NCBI RefSeq assembly: GCF_009208775.1 | Contig: NZ_WFLM01000002.1 | Coordinates: forward strand, 62,001 to 126,000 | From: Silvanigrella paludirubra | GTDB taxonomy: Bacteria; Bdellovibrionota_B; Oligoflexia; Silvanigrellales; Silvanigrellaceae | Direction of reading: 5' to 3' | DNA: 64,000 bases | Shown: piece by piece, positions 8,606-18,138 of the stretch | How the letters are laid out: every line of letters begins with the position of its first letter | Position numbering within the stretch: the stretch's first letter is position 1 | Program-made: the position numbers and the translations under genes | The notes under the pieces: generated by a model | Seen by the model: only the letters and a program-made list of their open reading frames with translations | What the model was told of the DNA's origin: nothing | Databases searched by the model: none

Positions 8606-9727
8606 ATGAATTCTTTAAATAAAACAATCATGCTTGATGCCAGAATCGTATTAAAAAATTCTGAACATGGTATAGCAAGACATGTAAGAGAACTCATAAC
8701 AAACATTTTAAATATTAGTGAAAATGATAAATTTACATTTTACATTTTAATAAATAAGAATTCCCCATTTCTAGATTTAAAATTCCCAAAAAACTTCAAA
8801 TTAATCACTTTAAAATATGGTGTTTTTAGTTTATTAAGTCAAATTGAATTATTTTTTATAATATTGAAATATAAGCCTGATTTTTATCATTCCCCACAAT
8901 TTATAGTACCTCTTTTAAGTAACGTACCCTTAATAGCAACTATTCATGATATGAATCATGTGGCACTTCCAAATAATTATGCGTTTTATAAAAAAATTTA
9001 TTATAATTTTTTCCTAAAAAAGAAGTTATTAAAATCAGAATCAATTATTACTGTTTCGCAGTTTTCTAAATCTGAGATAACAAAATATACTGGTATAAAC
9101 GAAAATAAAATTCATGTTTTTTATAATGGAGTATTTAACAATTTTAAACCACTTAGTGAATTTAGCAAAGAAAAAATAAATTCTGTTATTTTTAAATATA
9201 ATCTTCCTCAAAAATATATTTTTTCAATTGGAAATCATAAGCCACATAAAAATCTTGCTAAATTAATTGAATCATACTGCACAGGGAGTTTTCAAATACC
9301 TTTAGTTATTTTAACAGACTCAAATGATTCATTAATGGAAATTGTAAATCAATATAATTATAAGAATAAAATACAATTTATAAATTTTATTCATGAAAAT
9401 GATTTTCCTATTATCTATTGCTTAAGTAAAATATTTATTTATATTTCATTGTATGAAGGATTTGGACTCCCCCCTATCGAAGCCGCCGCTTGTGGTATTC
9501 CTACAATTGTAAGCAATACAACTTCTTTACCTGAAGTCATGGGAAATGCTTCTATTTATGTCGATCCAAATAACATAAATGATATTCAAAGAGGCATTCG
9601 GGAAGCTTTGGATGAACAAAATCCAAATAGGAAGGCCTATATTGAAAATGGGTTAACACTTGCCAAAAAATACTCGTGGGAGCGAATGGCTAGAGAAACA
9701 ATACAACTTTATGATAGCTTACAATGA
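8606..9727 (+). CDS. Family 4 glycosyltransferase
   Basis: This 373-residue GT-B fold enzyme has the GT4 acceptor-side start ([22 protein letters not shown]), a hinge with NGVFNNFKP, and the donor-binding block [15 protein letters not shown]. The E-x7-E signature is in [19 protein letters not shown]4 enzymes add sugars from nucleotide donors to polysaccharide or lipid acceptors at the cytoplasmic face; the sugar cannot be read from the sequence. There is a GAGG box upstream of the ATG. It is not embedded in a recognisable polysaccharide cluster. Confidence 0.88.
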   Translation: MNSLNKTIMLDARIVLKNSEHGIARHVRELITNILNISENDKFTFYILINKNSPFLDLKFPKNFKLITLKYGVFSLLSQIELFFIILKYKPDFYHSPQFIVPLLSNVPLIATIHDMNHVALPNNYAFYKKIYYNFFLKKKLLKSESIITVSQFSKSEITKYTGINENKIHVFYNGVFNNFKPLSEFSKEKINSVIFKYNLPQKYIFSIGNHKPHKNLAKLIESYCTGSFQIPLVILTDSNDSLMEIVNQYNYKNKIQFINFIHENDFPIIYCLSKIFIYISLYEGFGLPPIEAAACGIPTIVSNTTSLPEVMGNASIYVDPNNINDIQRGIREALDEQNPNRKAYIENGLTLAKKYSWERMARETIQLYDSLQ

Positions 9728-9816
9728 ATTGATTTGCATTTTTAACGAAATATGAATACCAACTAAACGGAAATTATCTTGGATCTCGATTGGTCCAATC
9801 TTACGAAAGGCTTTGT

Positions 9817-11646
9817 ATGACAACGATTAACGGAAATATGCGTAACATTGCGATCATAGCTCACGTTGACCATGGGAAAACAACCTTGGTTGACAAGCTA
9901 CTACAACAATCAGGAACTTTTGCAGCTCACCAAGCCGTTGCCGAACGTGTAATGGACAGCATGGACCTTGAACGTGAACGCGGTATTACTATTGCAGCAA
10001 AAAATGCTTCCATGGTTTATAAAGATGTCCGTATTAACATTGTGGACACTCCTGGTCACGCGGACTTCGGTGGTGAAGTTGAACGTACTCTAATGATGGT
10101 TGATGGCGCTATTTTGCTAGTGGATGCGGCGGAAGGCCCTCTTCCACAAACAAGATTCGTTTTACAAAAAGCATTACAACGCAATCTTCGTATGATTTTA
10201 GTTATTAACAAAGTTGATCGCCCAGACGCTCGTATTGAAGAAGTTTCTGAAATGGTTCAAGACCTTTTCTTAGAACTTTCTTCTGAAGATCATCACTTAG
10301 ATTTCCCAATTCTTTATGCTTCTGGCCGTAACGGCTGGGCTAGTAAAGAACAAGGTGTTCAAAAAGAAACTCTACAAGACTTATTTGATACCGTACTTGA
10401 GCATGTTCCACCTCCAAAAGTTTCTCTTGAAGGCGGCGCTCAAATGCTCATTAACAATTTAAGCTATAATAACTTCTTAGGCCGTTTGGCAATTGGTCGT
10501 GTAGAACGCGGTTCCTTGCAAGCAAACCAAAGTATTGTTCTTATTAATAAAGAAGGCAAAACTCAGCCTGCTAAAATTATTAAAGTAAGAGCTTATCGTG
10601 GTCTTGAACAAGTGGACGTTGAATCCGTTTCTGCTGGTGACATTGCTATTGTTGCCACTGGTTTAAATGATCTTGCGATTGGCGATACCATTTCAGACGC
10701 ATCTAACCCAGAAGCTCTTCCAAGAATTGAAGTTGATCCACCTACAGTTGGCGTTGAAGTTAGTGTAAACACTTCCCCAACAGCAGGCCGTGAAGGAACT
10801 TATCTAACAAGTAATAAACTTGGTGAGTTTTTGCATAAAGAAGCTATGAATAACGTGGCATTAAAAATTGAAAATACAGATTCTCCTGAAGTTTTCATTT
10901 TAAAAGCACGTGGTGAACTTCAAGTTGCCATAGTTATGGAAAACCTTCGTCGTTCCGGTGGCGAATGTATGGTTGCCCGCCCTAAAGTAATTACAAAAAC
11001 TGTTGATAGAGTTGAATTAGAGCCTGTTGAAAGAGTTGTTCTTGATGTTCCAGACAATAGTGTTGGAGCCGTTACAGAAAAACTTTCTATTCGCAAAGGC
11101 CGTCTTGAAAACATGCAAGCCTTTAATAATGGCCGCACACGCGTAGAATTTAGCATCCCTACTCGTGGGTTACTTGGCTACCGCAGTACTTTCTTAACAG
11201 ACACAAAGGGCGAAGGCTTAATGTCAAGTTACTTTGAAGGTTGGGAACCAAGCCGTGGTAACTTTTTATCTCGTGTAAACGGATCTCTTATTGCAGACCG
11301 CAACGGGAAAACAACAGAATATGCTCTTAGCGGTCTTGAAGAACGCGGACGCTTATTTGTTGCTGCAGGTGAAGAAGTTTATGAAGGTATGATTATTGGT
11401 GAACACAACCGTGATTCCAACCTTGACGTGAATGCTGTTCGTGAGAAAAAACTAACAAACATGCGTGCTTCTGGATCCGATGACTCCACAAAACTTTCTC
11501 CCATTACTAAACTAGGCCTTGAAACCGCTTTGGACTGGGTTGAAGATGATGACTGGATAGAAATTACACCAAAAAATATTCGTATTCGTAAGCGAATTTT
11601 AGCTGCAAACCAACGCAGCGTTTCAAGAAGAGAAAAAGGAGAGTAA
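9817..11646 (+). CDS. typA: Ribosome-associated GTPase TypA/BipA
   Basis: This is a translational GTPase of the EF-G/LepA class. G motifs are visible near the N-terminus: AHVDHGKTTL (G1), RGITI (G2), VDTPGHADFGG (G3) and NKVDRPDAR (G4). Family blocks further on include RGLLGYRSTFLTDT and the C-terminal TPKNIRIRKRIL. A TTG lies at 9790 in frame, but ATG 9817 (MTTINGNMRN, 609 residues) has an AAAGG box seven bases upstream and matches the usual length. Codon use is richer in C-ending codons than its neighbours, as expected for an abundant protein. It acts in 50S assembly and stress adaptation. Confidence 0.96.
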   Translation: MTTINGNMRNIAIIAHVDHGKTTLVDKLLQQSGTFAAHQAVAERVMDSMDLERERGITIAAKNASMVYKDVRINIVDTPGHADFGGEVERTLMMVDGAILLVDAAEGPLPQTRFVLQKALQRNLRMILVINKVDRPDARIEEVSEMVQDLFLELSSEDHHLDFPILYASGRNGWASKEQGVQKETLQDLFDTVLEHVPPPKVSLEGGAQMLINNLSYNNFLGRLAIGRVERGSLQANQSIVLINKEGKTQPAKIIKVRAYRGLEQVDVESVSAGDIAIVATGLNDLAIGDTISDASNPEALPRIEVDPPTVGVEVSVNTSPTAGREGTYLTSNKLGEFLHKEAMNNVALKIENTDSPEVFILKARGELQVAIVMENLRRSGGECMVARPKVITKTVDRVELEPVERVVLDVPDNSVGAVTEKLSIRKGRLENMQAFNNGRTRVEFSIPTRGLLGYRSTFLTDTKGEGLMSSYFEGWEPSRGNFLSRVNGSLIADRNGKTTEYALSGLEERGRLFVAAGEEVYEGMIIGEHNRDSNLDVNAVREKKLTNMRASGSDDSTKLSPITKLGLETALDWVEDDDWIEITPKNIRIRKRILAANQRSVSRREKGE

Positions 11647-11666
11647 AATTTACTCTCCTTTTTTTA
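11633..11666 (+). terminator. Rho-independent terminator of typA
   Basis: The stem has 14-base arms (11633-11646 and 11650-11663; core GGAGAGTAA / TTACTCTCC) around a 3-base loop and ends in a T tract. It overlaps the typA stop codon, so the last codons double as terminator. It separates typA from mutS. Confidence 0.85.
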
Positions 11667-11718
11667 TACTTTATAGTTCACCCCGATTGGAAATATTGCA
11701 CCAATAAGGGCTTTAGAT

Positions 11719-14679
11719 ATGACAAATGTTGAAACTACAAATAATGAATCTGACTCTCTCATCACCCAATGGTTATCTCAAGGCAAAGAGCTTCCTCCTC
11801 ATTTAAAACCAGCTTTAGAACGATTGAGCAAAGAGCATTGTTCAGGCATTTCAATAAAACAGCTAGACTCACCCATGATGAAACAATTTCGCAGCGCTAA
11901 AGAAGAAATTCCTGATGCTATGCTTTTTTTTAGAATGGGAGATTTTTATGAGCTCTTTGGTATTGACGCCATAATAGCATCTGATATTTGTGGATTAACA
12001 TTAACATCAAGGGATAAATCGAGTGTTAATCCCGTACCAATGGCTGGAGTGCCCGTTGTTGGTTATAAAAATGCTTTAAAAAAATGTGTTCAATCTGGAT
12101 TTAAGGTTGCGGTATGCGATCAAATAGAAGACCCAAGGCAAGCAAAAGGAATCGTAAAAAGAGAAATTACTCGAATAGCAACACCTGCTGTTCCTGGCGA
12201 TCTTGACGAAGATGACTCCAATAACGAAACAAAATTTGGTTGTTACCTTGCAAGCGTAATTGAAAATAAAAAACTTTTTACCTTATCTTATGTTGATGCA
12301 TCTACAGGTGAATTCCGCATAACCTATAATCTAAATGAAACTTTACTTGCTGAAGAAATTGCGACTGTATCACCACGCGAATTATTGGTCCCACAAAATA
12401 TTCATGAAAAAATAAGTACCATTTTAAAAACTATTCAACAAAGAAACATAGCGACAATAAATTCAATTGAAAATTGGATTATGCGATCTGATTCATCTTG
12501 CAAAGAATTATTTTGTGAGTTTTTTCATGAGAAAGATTTTCATCGTTTTGGTTTAACTAATATTCCAAGCAGCCTTCAAGCTATTTGCTCTATCCTGCAA
12601 TATTTAAAAACCACCCAAAAAAGCGTTTTAAAAAATATTCAAAATATTAAAAAATACGAACTTTCTACTCATTTAATTGTCGATGAAGGCACCAAAAGGC
12701 ATTTGGACTTTTTCTTTACATCTTCTGGTGAAAAAAAAGGGAGTCTTTTTCACTTTTTAAATAAATGCACCACAGCGACTGGTAGCAGGCATTTATTACA
12801 CCGTTTAAAATATCCTTTTAAAAACAAAGAAGATGTCGAGTTATCTCTAAAAAAAGTACATGAAATTATAAATACACCAAATTTAATTCAAGAATTGATC
12901 GAAAACTTAAGAAACACAGCTGATATTGATCGTTTATTATCAAAAGCAGCACAACGTAACTTAGACGCAAGAGGAATGGCTTGGTTAAGACAAACTTTAA
13001 TTCATCTTCCCTACATAAAAAAAATTCTTGAAGATAAAAAAACAACACCCACTTTTAATGCCATTTTTTCGAATAGTGAAATAATAAAATCTATAGAACC
13101 CCTTACTGAATTATTAATAAAAGCACTTGCCGAGGAACCTGCTGCTGTCATTGGCAAAGGGGGTATCATTTTCAAAGAGGGGTATTCAAAAGAATTAGAC
13201 GAAGCCATATCTTTAACAACTAATTTTAATCAAATGCTTGCGGATCTTGAAAAACTAGAAAAAGAACGTTCTCAAATTCCAACATTAAAAATTGGGTATA
13301 CAGGAGCATTTGGGTATTATTTTGAAATTTCAAAAGGAAAAGTTTTACAAGCTCCAAAACACTTTATCCGCAAACAAACCCTTACAAATTGTGAGAGATA
13401 TATCACCCCAGAGTTAAAAGAACTAGAAGAAAAATCTTTGTCAGCTAGTGACAATCGTATTATTTTAGAAAAAGAAATTTTAGAGAGTTTAAGAATTAAA
13501 ATTTTGGAATTTTCTAGTTATCTTTGCGAAGCTTCAAATTTAATAGCTGAAATTGATCTTTCCGTTACTTTTGCAAATTTAGCTTTGCAATTTAATTGGT
13601 GTAAACCAACTATATCAGAACAAAATTTAACTAAATTAACAAACTCGACTCATCCTATTTTATCGACCTTATCTAGCAATATGGAACCTTTTATAGCTAA
13701 TAATATTACAATTGGCTGCGAAAATGAGGGGCATTTAAAAAATCCTATTATCCATTTAATCACGGGCCCCAACATGGCAGGTAAAAGCACCATCATGCGG
13801 CAAGTAGCCATAACGCAGGTATTATGCCAAATGGGTTCCTTTGTACCAGCAACAAGCGCTTTAATAGGTATGACAGATAGAATTTTCACAAGAATTGGTT
13901 CTGCTGATAATGCCTTAAAAAACCAATCTACTTTTATGGTAGAAATGCTTGAAACTTCAAATATGCTTCGTTTTGCCACAGAAAAAAGCCTGCTTCTTTT
14001 AGATGAAATAGGCCGCGGGACCTCTACATTTGATGGCCTATCCCTGGCTTGGGCTATATTAGAAAGTCTTCACGATGATGTAAAAGCACGAACACTTTTT
14101 TCAACCCATTATCATGAATTACAAAAAGTCGTCTCTGAAAAAACAAACATCATCCCTATGCATATGCAAGTGTCTGAAAACATAATAAAAAATAACCATT
14201 TAGAAGTTAAAAAAGAAATTAAATTTACAAGAATTTATAAAGAAGGAGGGTCAGGAAAGAGCTATGGCCTACATGTAGCTGAATTAGCTGGCATACCAGA
14301 AAAAATCATCCATAGAGCGGAATCTGTTTTACAATCACTAGAAACCCCCTCACATGAGATCATTCAAAAGGATAATTCCGCGCCAATACAAACGATCCAA
14401 AGCCCTAATGAAGAAAAAAATCTTCCGCACAATGAAACCGTTGCGGTTGAAAACAAAAACTCAAAACTAACTAATTTTATTACAAAAATTGACCCCAATT
14501 CCATTTCTCCAAGGGAAGCTCTCGATATCCTTTATTCCTTAAAATCATTCGTAAATAAAAATAACGAGGAAGAAATAAGCCTAAAAAACCAAGAGTTTCA
14601 TAAAGTAGTCCATAAATCGCAAAATGCCTCAAAAAAAAATAAAGAACAATTACTCACAAAAGAACAAACCCTCTTTTAA
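11719..14679 (+). CDS. mutS: DNA mismatch repair ATPase MutS
   Basis: The protein has 986 residues, over 100 longer than typical MutS. The mismatch-recognition motif is in MGDFYELFG (F76-Y77-E78). The ABC ATPase domain has Walker A GPNMAGKST (683-691), Walker B LLLLDEIGRGTSTFDG (758 on) and the histidine STHYHELQ. The C-terminal DPNSISPREALDILYSL block is conserved, but it is preceded by a low-complexity linker and followed by a hydrophilic tail ending EQTLF, which loosely resembles a beta-clamp motif. MutS recognises mispairs and recruits MutL; no mutL lies nearby. Confidence 0.96.
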   Translation: MTNVETTNNESDSLITQWLSQGKELPPHLKPALERLSKEHCSGISIKQLDSPMMKQFRSAKEEIPDAMLFFRMGDFYELFGIDAIIASDICGLTLTSRDKSSVNPVPMAGVPVVGYKNALKKCVQSGFKVAVCDQIEDPRQAKGIVKREITRIATPAVPGDLDEDDSNNETKFGCYLASVIENKKLFTLSYVDASTGEFRITYNLNETLLAEEIATVSPRELLVPQNIHEKISTILKTIQQRNIATINSIENWIMRSDSSCKELFCEFFHEKDFHRFGLTNIPSSLQAICSILQYLKTTQKSVLKNIQNIKKYELSTHLIVDEGTKRHLDFFFTSSGEKKGSLFHFLNKCTTATGSRHLLHRLKYPFKNKEDVELSLKKVHEIINTPNLIQELIENLRNTADIDRLLSKAAQRNLDARGMAWLRQTLIHLPYIKKILEDKKTTPTFNAIFSNSEIIKSIEPLTELLIKALAEEPAAVIGKGGIIFKEGYSKELDEAISLTTNFNQMLADLEKLEKERSQIPTLKIGYTGAFGYYFEISKGKVLQAPKHFIRKQTLTNCERYITPELKELEEKSLSASDNRIILEKEILESLRIKILEFSSYLCEASNLIAEIDLSVTFANLALQFNWCKPTISEQNLTKLTNSTHPILSTLSSNMEPFIANNITIGCENEGHLKNPIIHLITGPNMAGKSTIMRQVAITQVLCQMGSFVPATSALIGMTDRIFTRIGSADNALKNQSTFMVEMLETSNMLRFATEKSLLLLDEIGRGTSTFDGLSLAWAILESLHDDVKARTLFSTHYHELQKVVSEKTNIIPMHMQVSENIIKNNHLEVKKEIKFTRIYKEGGSGKSYGLHVAELAGIPEKIIHRAESVLQSLETPSHEIIQKDNSAPIQTIQSPNEEKNLPHNETVAVENKNSKLTNFITKIDPNSISPREALDILYSLKSFVNKNNEEEISLKNQEFHKVVHKSQNASKKNKEQLLTKEQTLF

Positions 14680-14680
14680 C

Positions 14681-14805
14681 TTGACGCAAGAGCTTTGCTG
14701 TGCTTATTTGTCCTCTCATGTTTTGTTGAGTTGCTGCGTTGGCAAAGCGAAAGCCCAACGCTGCTGCCTGCATTTTATTTCACGAACTTCTTTAGGAGTT
14801 TTTCA
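14681..14805 (+). promoter_or_regulatory. Promoter and structured leader of rpsR
   Basis: A TTGACG at 14681-14686 is followed after 17 bases by a poor -10 (TTATTT). The leader is markedly more GC-rich than its surroundings. It can fold into a hairpin from 14733-14742 with 14755-14764 (CGTTGG / CCAACG core, one internal mismatch). A strong TAGGAG ribosome site lies at 14792-14797. Ribosomal protein leaders are often autoregulatory, but I could not match this one to the known S6:S18-binding leader. Confidence 0.4.
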
Positions 14806-15051
14806 ATGGCAGTATCCACAGGTAAAAAAAAGCGTCGCTATTCTAGACCAAAACGCACGCTAGATCCTCAAATCACTTTTGATTATAAAGACACACAACT
14901 TCTTCGTCGTTTTGTTACAGAACACGGCAAAATTGTTCCTCGTCGTATTAGCGGTGCAAGCGCACAACAACAACGTGCTCTTACATTAGCTGTAAAACGC
15001 GCACGTACTATGGCTATTTTAAGCTACGGACAAGGAAGTGACTCTCGCTAA
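14806..15051 (+). CDS. rpsR: 30S ribosomal protein S18
   Basis: The 81-residue product begins [19 protein letters not shown] and contains the S18 core: [28 protein letters not shown], split here by eye around DYKDTQLL, then [16 protein letters not shown] and a short C-terminus. The frame is open further upstream, but the TAGGAG box nine bases before ATG 14806 fixes the start. It lacks the N-terminal cysteines of zinc-type S18. It is not accompanied by rpsF, ssb or rplI, its usual neighbours, and is followed by its own terminator. Confidence 0.95.
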   Translation: MAVSTGKKKRRYSRPKRTLDPQITFDYKDTQLLRRFVTEHGKIVPRRISGASAQQQRALTLAVKRARTMAILSYGQGSDSR

Positions 15052-15070
15052 TTAACGAGATTTACTTACA

Positions 15071-15110
15071 AAAAAGAGCAGCTTCTTAATTGAAGTTGCT
15101 CTTTTTTTTT
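15071..15110 (+). terminator. Rho-independent terminator of rpsR
   Basis: An AAGAGCAGCTTC / GAAGTTGCTCTT stem (one G-T wobble) with a 6-base loop is followed by nine T residues. It lies about 25 bases past the rpsR stop. It also separates rpsR from the converging gene that ends at 15151. Confidence 0.88.
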
Positions 15111-15150
15111 CCTTACTACTCTATTTTATAAAATTTAAAAATTATAACGT

Positions 15151-15939
15151 CTAATCACGATTGTTAATGTAGTCTTTTGCTATTTGTATTGGATCTTTTT
15201 TTTCAACTTCAATCTTATAATCCAATAAACTCATTTTTTCATTCCCTATTATTAATTGATTTAATTCTTCTAATAATTCTTTTGGTAAATGTTTAGCTGT
15301 ATTTTTTAATAAAATAATTTGTGATAAATCAATACCACCAAGCAATTTTTTGGGTTCATTTAAAACCCTTAAATTCAACTCTTTATTTAGATATTGAGGC
15401 TTCCACAAAGGAATAACAAACCAAGATTTATTTTGATATAAATTCCTTGCATTATCTGCAAAGCTATTTAAGGCGCCTGTATTAAATTGATACCCATTTT
15501 GTTCTAATGAATATTCTTTCATCATATTTAAGGAAAATCTTGTTATTCCTGCACCTTTATTAATTCCTTGAATATTCTTATTCATGATTTCGATTACATC
15601 TTTTTTTAATAAATCTTCAACTGAGTTGACTTTATTTTTTGGAATATAGTCAGGTACAGCCCAAACACAGAATGGATCATAAAGTTTTCCTAATTTTAGA
15701 ATCTTATCCAAATAAGGTTCTAAATATATTTCGTGACTACTTGGTAGCCAAGCAGAAACAAGAAAATCAATTTCACCATTTTTTTGTTTTATAAAAAGTT
15801 CTTCATGAGGAGCTGTAACCAAATTAACTTTTACACCATATTTTTCTATAATTTCTTTTACTATTAAAGCAGATATATAATGAAAAGATAAAGATATATA
15901 ACCCAAATTAACACTCGTTATTTTTTCTTTACGATACAT
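15151..15939 (-). CDS. OpuAC-type glycine betaine/choline-binding protein without signal peptide
   Basis: The 262-residue protein resembles the substrate-binding component of glycine betaine/proline transporters. It shows the LGYISLSFHYISALIVKEI opening strand-helix and the diagnostic block GEIDFLVSAWLPSSHEIY, comparable to the DVYLEAWLPxTH block of OpuAC/ProX. Unusually, it starts MYRKEKITSVNLGY with no signal peptide or lipobox, and no permease or ATPase gene is adjacent. It may be cytoplasmic, or its true start may lie upstream. The nearest upstream same-strand gene is the PEBP gene, 70 bp away. Confidence 0.72.
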   Translation of the reverse strand: MYRKEKITSVNLGYISLSFHYISALIVKEIIEKYGVKVNLVTAPHEELFIKQKNGEIDFLVSAWLPSSHEIYLEPYLDKILKLGKLYDPFCVWAVPDYIPKNKVNSVEDLLKKDVIEIMNKNIQGINKGAGITRFSLNMMKEYSLEQNGYQFNTGALNSFADNARNLYQNKSWFVIPLWKPQYLNKELNLRVLNEPKKLLGGIDLSQIILLKNTAKHLPKELLEELNQLIIGNEKMSLLDYKIEVEKKDPIQIAKDYINNRD

Positions 15940-15963
15940 AAAATTTTCCTCATAACAAAGAAT

Positions 15964-15999
15964 TTAATAACATTATAAATCCATTTTAAATGTTATTAA
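15964..15999 (-). terminator. Possible terminator downstream of the PEBP gene
   Basis: Perfect 11-base arms (TTAATAACATT at 15964-15974, AATGTTATTAA at 15989-15999) lie 11 bases past the PEBP stop on the minus strand. The following sequence has only a short, interrupted T run, so termination would be weak. It could instead be an operator for the gene starting at 15939. Confidence 0.4.
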
Positions 16000-16009
16000 T
16001 ATTTAAAAT

Positions 16010-16585
16010 TTATCTTGAAAATGGAACAATAATTTTTGATTCTGCTAATTTTAATTGACCAACATAATAAGATATAAAAGCAGGAGTAGCGTCTTTATCA
16101 AGTGGAATATAGTCTTTTAATGCAGTTACTTTAAATACATAATTATGAGGCTTGTCTCCTACACTTGGACAGGGACCACCATATCCATAGACTCCATTAA
16201 TATCTTTAATAAAATCAGTTCTACTTTCAATTGCACCTTTTGGAAGCAATTGAATGTTTTTACTAGCACCTTTTTTAATAGTATTTACATTTGAAGGAAT
16301 ATTAAATACAACCCAGTGCCAAAATCCACTATCTGTTGGAGCACTTGCATCATATAAAGATATAGCAAAAGATTTTGTTTCCTTCGGTGCTCCTTTCCAT
16401 GAAATTTCTGGAGATATATTCCCTCCTTTACAATCTAATCCGTTTAATATTAATTCATTTGGAAAAGATTTAAATGTTGAAACAAAGCCATCTGAAGAAA
16501 TTTGGTTTACTTTAGCAGAAAATTCTTGCGCAGAAATTGTAGAAGTAAACAACAATGAAATTGCTGAAATTAATAATTTTTTCAT
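16010..16585 (-). CDS. Secreted YbhB/YbcL-type PEBP (Raf kinase inhibitor-like) protein
   Basis: The protein has 191 residues and begins with a clear signal peptide, MKKLLISAISLLFTSTISAQ. The phosphatidylethanolamine-binding-protein core is evident: CKGGNISPEISWKGAPKETKSFAI, ISLYDASAP, FWHWVVFNIP and YGGPCPSVGDKPHNYVF. The pattern DxDAP plus GxHHW found in the family appears as YDASAP and GFWHWV. Bacterial members are periplasmic with no settled function. The start at 16585 has AAGGA eight bases upstream; the longer frame to 16621 is not preferred. Confidence 0.88.
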   Translation of the reverse strand: MKKLLISAISLLFTSTISAQEFSAKVNQISSDGFVSTFKSFPNELILNGLDCKGGNISPEISWKGAPKETKSFAISLYDASAPTDSGFWHWVVFNIPSNVNTIKKGASKNIQLLPKGAIESRTDFIKDINGVYGYGGPCPSVGDKPHNYVFKVTALKDYIPLDKDATPAFISYYVGQLKLAESKIIVPFSR

Positions 16586-16806
16586 AAAATATCCTTTATA
16601 AAACATATATATAATAAACAATAAAACTAAAAATTATCTACCGGCAATTTTAGAATACCATTAATTTTTGAGATGATAAGATCGTATTTATTGAATTGAT
16701 TATTTCGATTTACTTAACAATGAGAGGCTTAAATAATTTGTATAGCAATATCATTATATTAAAATTTTAACATAATTTTAATATAGAATTTTTAGTTAAA
16801 ACAAAA

Positions 16807-18138
16807 TCAAGGATCAGTACGGTTTAATATTTTAATAGCAACATTTGAATTTCCCGTTAAACTTCCATTTCCAAGCTCACCCTTATTATAATAACCACCA
16901 CCCCAACACCAAACATCATTATTTTTTAATAAAATACATGCTCTTCCGTCGGAAACAGCAATATCAATAATATTGGAATTCGGCCAAGTTTTGTTTACTT
17001 TAGTGGCTTTAGTTGAATTTGTTGTTGTTGCATTTCCAAAATTGCCATAACTATTGCTTCCCCAACAATACACGCTTGTAAAATCATCAACGACGGCACA
17101 AGCGAATCCATGGCCATTAGCAGTCCCAGAGTCTCCAGTGCCTACCATATTAACGCCACTTAATGGCTGTCCTGTAGAATTATTTAATACAGTAACAGCT
17201 GTGGTACTTGAAGAAGAACCTGTTGTCCCATTTCCAAATTCTCCATTTGGATTTCCATTATTACCAAAACATTGAACTGTAGAATTCGTAAGAACGACAC
17301 AAGTAAAAAAAGGAGAATAAAGAGTTCCACCACCCAAAAACTGTGGAGTACCACTTGTTGTAATAGTTACAGGTGTACTCCCAAAATCCTGTCCCCAGCA
17401 TTTTAAAATATTCGAGGCTAAAATAGCGCAGCCATCATTATTATGAGAAACAAAAGTGCTTGCTGTTCCCCCTAAAGAAACATTCACTCCAGTGGTAGAA
17501 GACGTTGTTGTTCCGTTACCTAATTGACCACTTGTATTTAATCCCCAACAAGTGATGACTCCTGATGAACTCATCATACAAGAATACCCATCATTTAATT
17601 GAATCGCTTTTATTACTACACCTGTAGCATTTGTTACATTTTGAGGAGTTGTTGCATAACTTGTCGTAACACCATTACCTAAAACGCCATTCGTTTGATT
17701 TCCCCAACATTTAAATCCAGAGTAATAATAGGCACAAGTGGAAGTTCTTCCCGAAACGACAGCAACAATAATATCGCTAATTGAGCTTGGATTTACACTT
17801 GTCGCTAAATGTGGGTTTGCATTATTTGAAGTTGAGCCGTCTCCTAATTGCGCATTATCATTTTGACCCCAACATTTTAATTTTCCATAAGACATCACAA
17901 CACAGCCGCTTGCATCACCTACAGTTATCAGACCACTTTTATTTCCAAATGTAGAATATTGTGGAACAGTCCCTGATACTAAAGCCTGATTCGCAAGGTC
18001 TTGAAGCGAAGAAAAACTAAATAAACTTAAAGGATCATCTTTTTTACCAGGGTCTGCTAAGTCAGATAGATCAGAACAGCTATTCGTTAAAAAAAAATTT
18101 AATAATATAAAAAACCAAAAGTAATTTGATTTTTTCAT
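16807..18138 (-). CDS. RCC1-repeat lipoprotein
   Basis: The 443-residue protein starts with a lipoprotein-type signal sequence whose cysteine is in FLTNSC, a slightly unusual lipobox. It contains about seven RCC1/BNR-like repeats recognisable by CWGxNxxxQLGxG motifs (such as CWGQNDNAQLGDG, CWGLNTSGQLGNG, CWGSNSYGNFGN). These would build a seven-bladed beta-propeller. Almost every repeat has a conserved cysteine before WG, suggesting disulphides in the exported protein. Its ATG overlaps the stop of the barrel gene by four bases, so the two are coupled and may form a surface complex. Function unknown. Confidence 0.82.
   Translation of the reverse strand: MKKSNYFWFFILLNFFLTNSCSDLSDLADPGKKDDPLSLFSFSSLQDLANQALVSGTVPQYSTFGNKSGLITVGDASGCVVMSYGKLKCWGQNDNAQLGDGSTSNNANPHLATSVNPSSISDIIVAVVSGRTSTCAYYYSGFKCWGNQTNGVLGNGVTTSYATTPQNVTNATGVVIKAIQLNDGYSCMMSSSGVITCWGLNTSGQLGNGTTTSSTTGVNVSLGGTASTFVSHNNDGCAILASNILKCWGQDFGSTPVTITTSGTPQFLGGGTLYSPFFTCVVLTNSTVQCFGNNGNPNGEFGNGTTGSSSSTTAVTVLNNSTGQPLSGVNMVGTGDSGTANGHGFACAVVDDFTSVYCWGSNSYGNFGNATTTNSTKATKVNKTWPNSNIIDIAVSDGRACILLKNNDVWCWGGGYYNKGELGNGSLTGNSNVAIKILNRTDP

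Noticed and set aside
13650-13979. Minus-strand frame of 109 codons inside mutS
   Set aside because: It is antisense to the conserved Walker A region of mutS.
14733-14764. tRNA-like or known riboswitch fold in the rpsR leader
   Set aside because: Only one stem-loop is visible; no cloverleaf, CCA end or recognisable riboswitch core could be matched.
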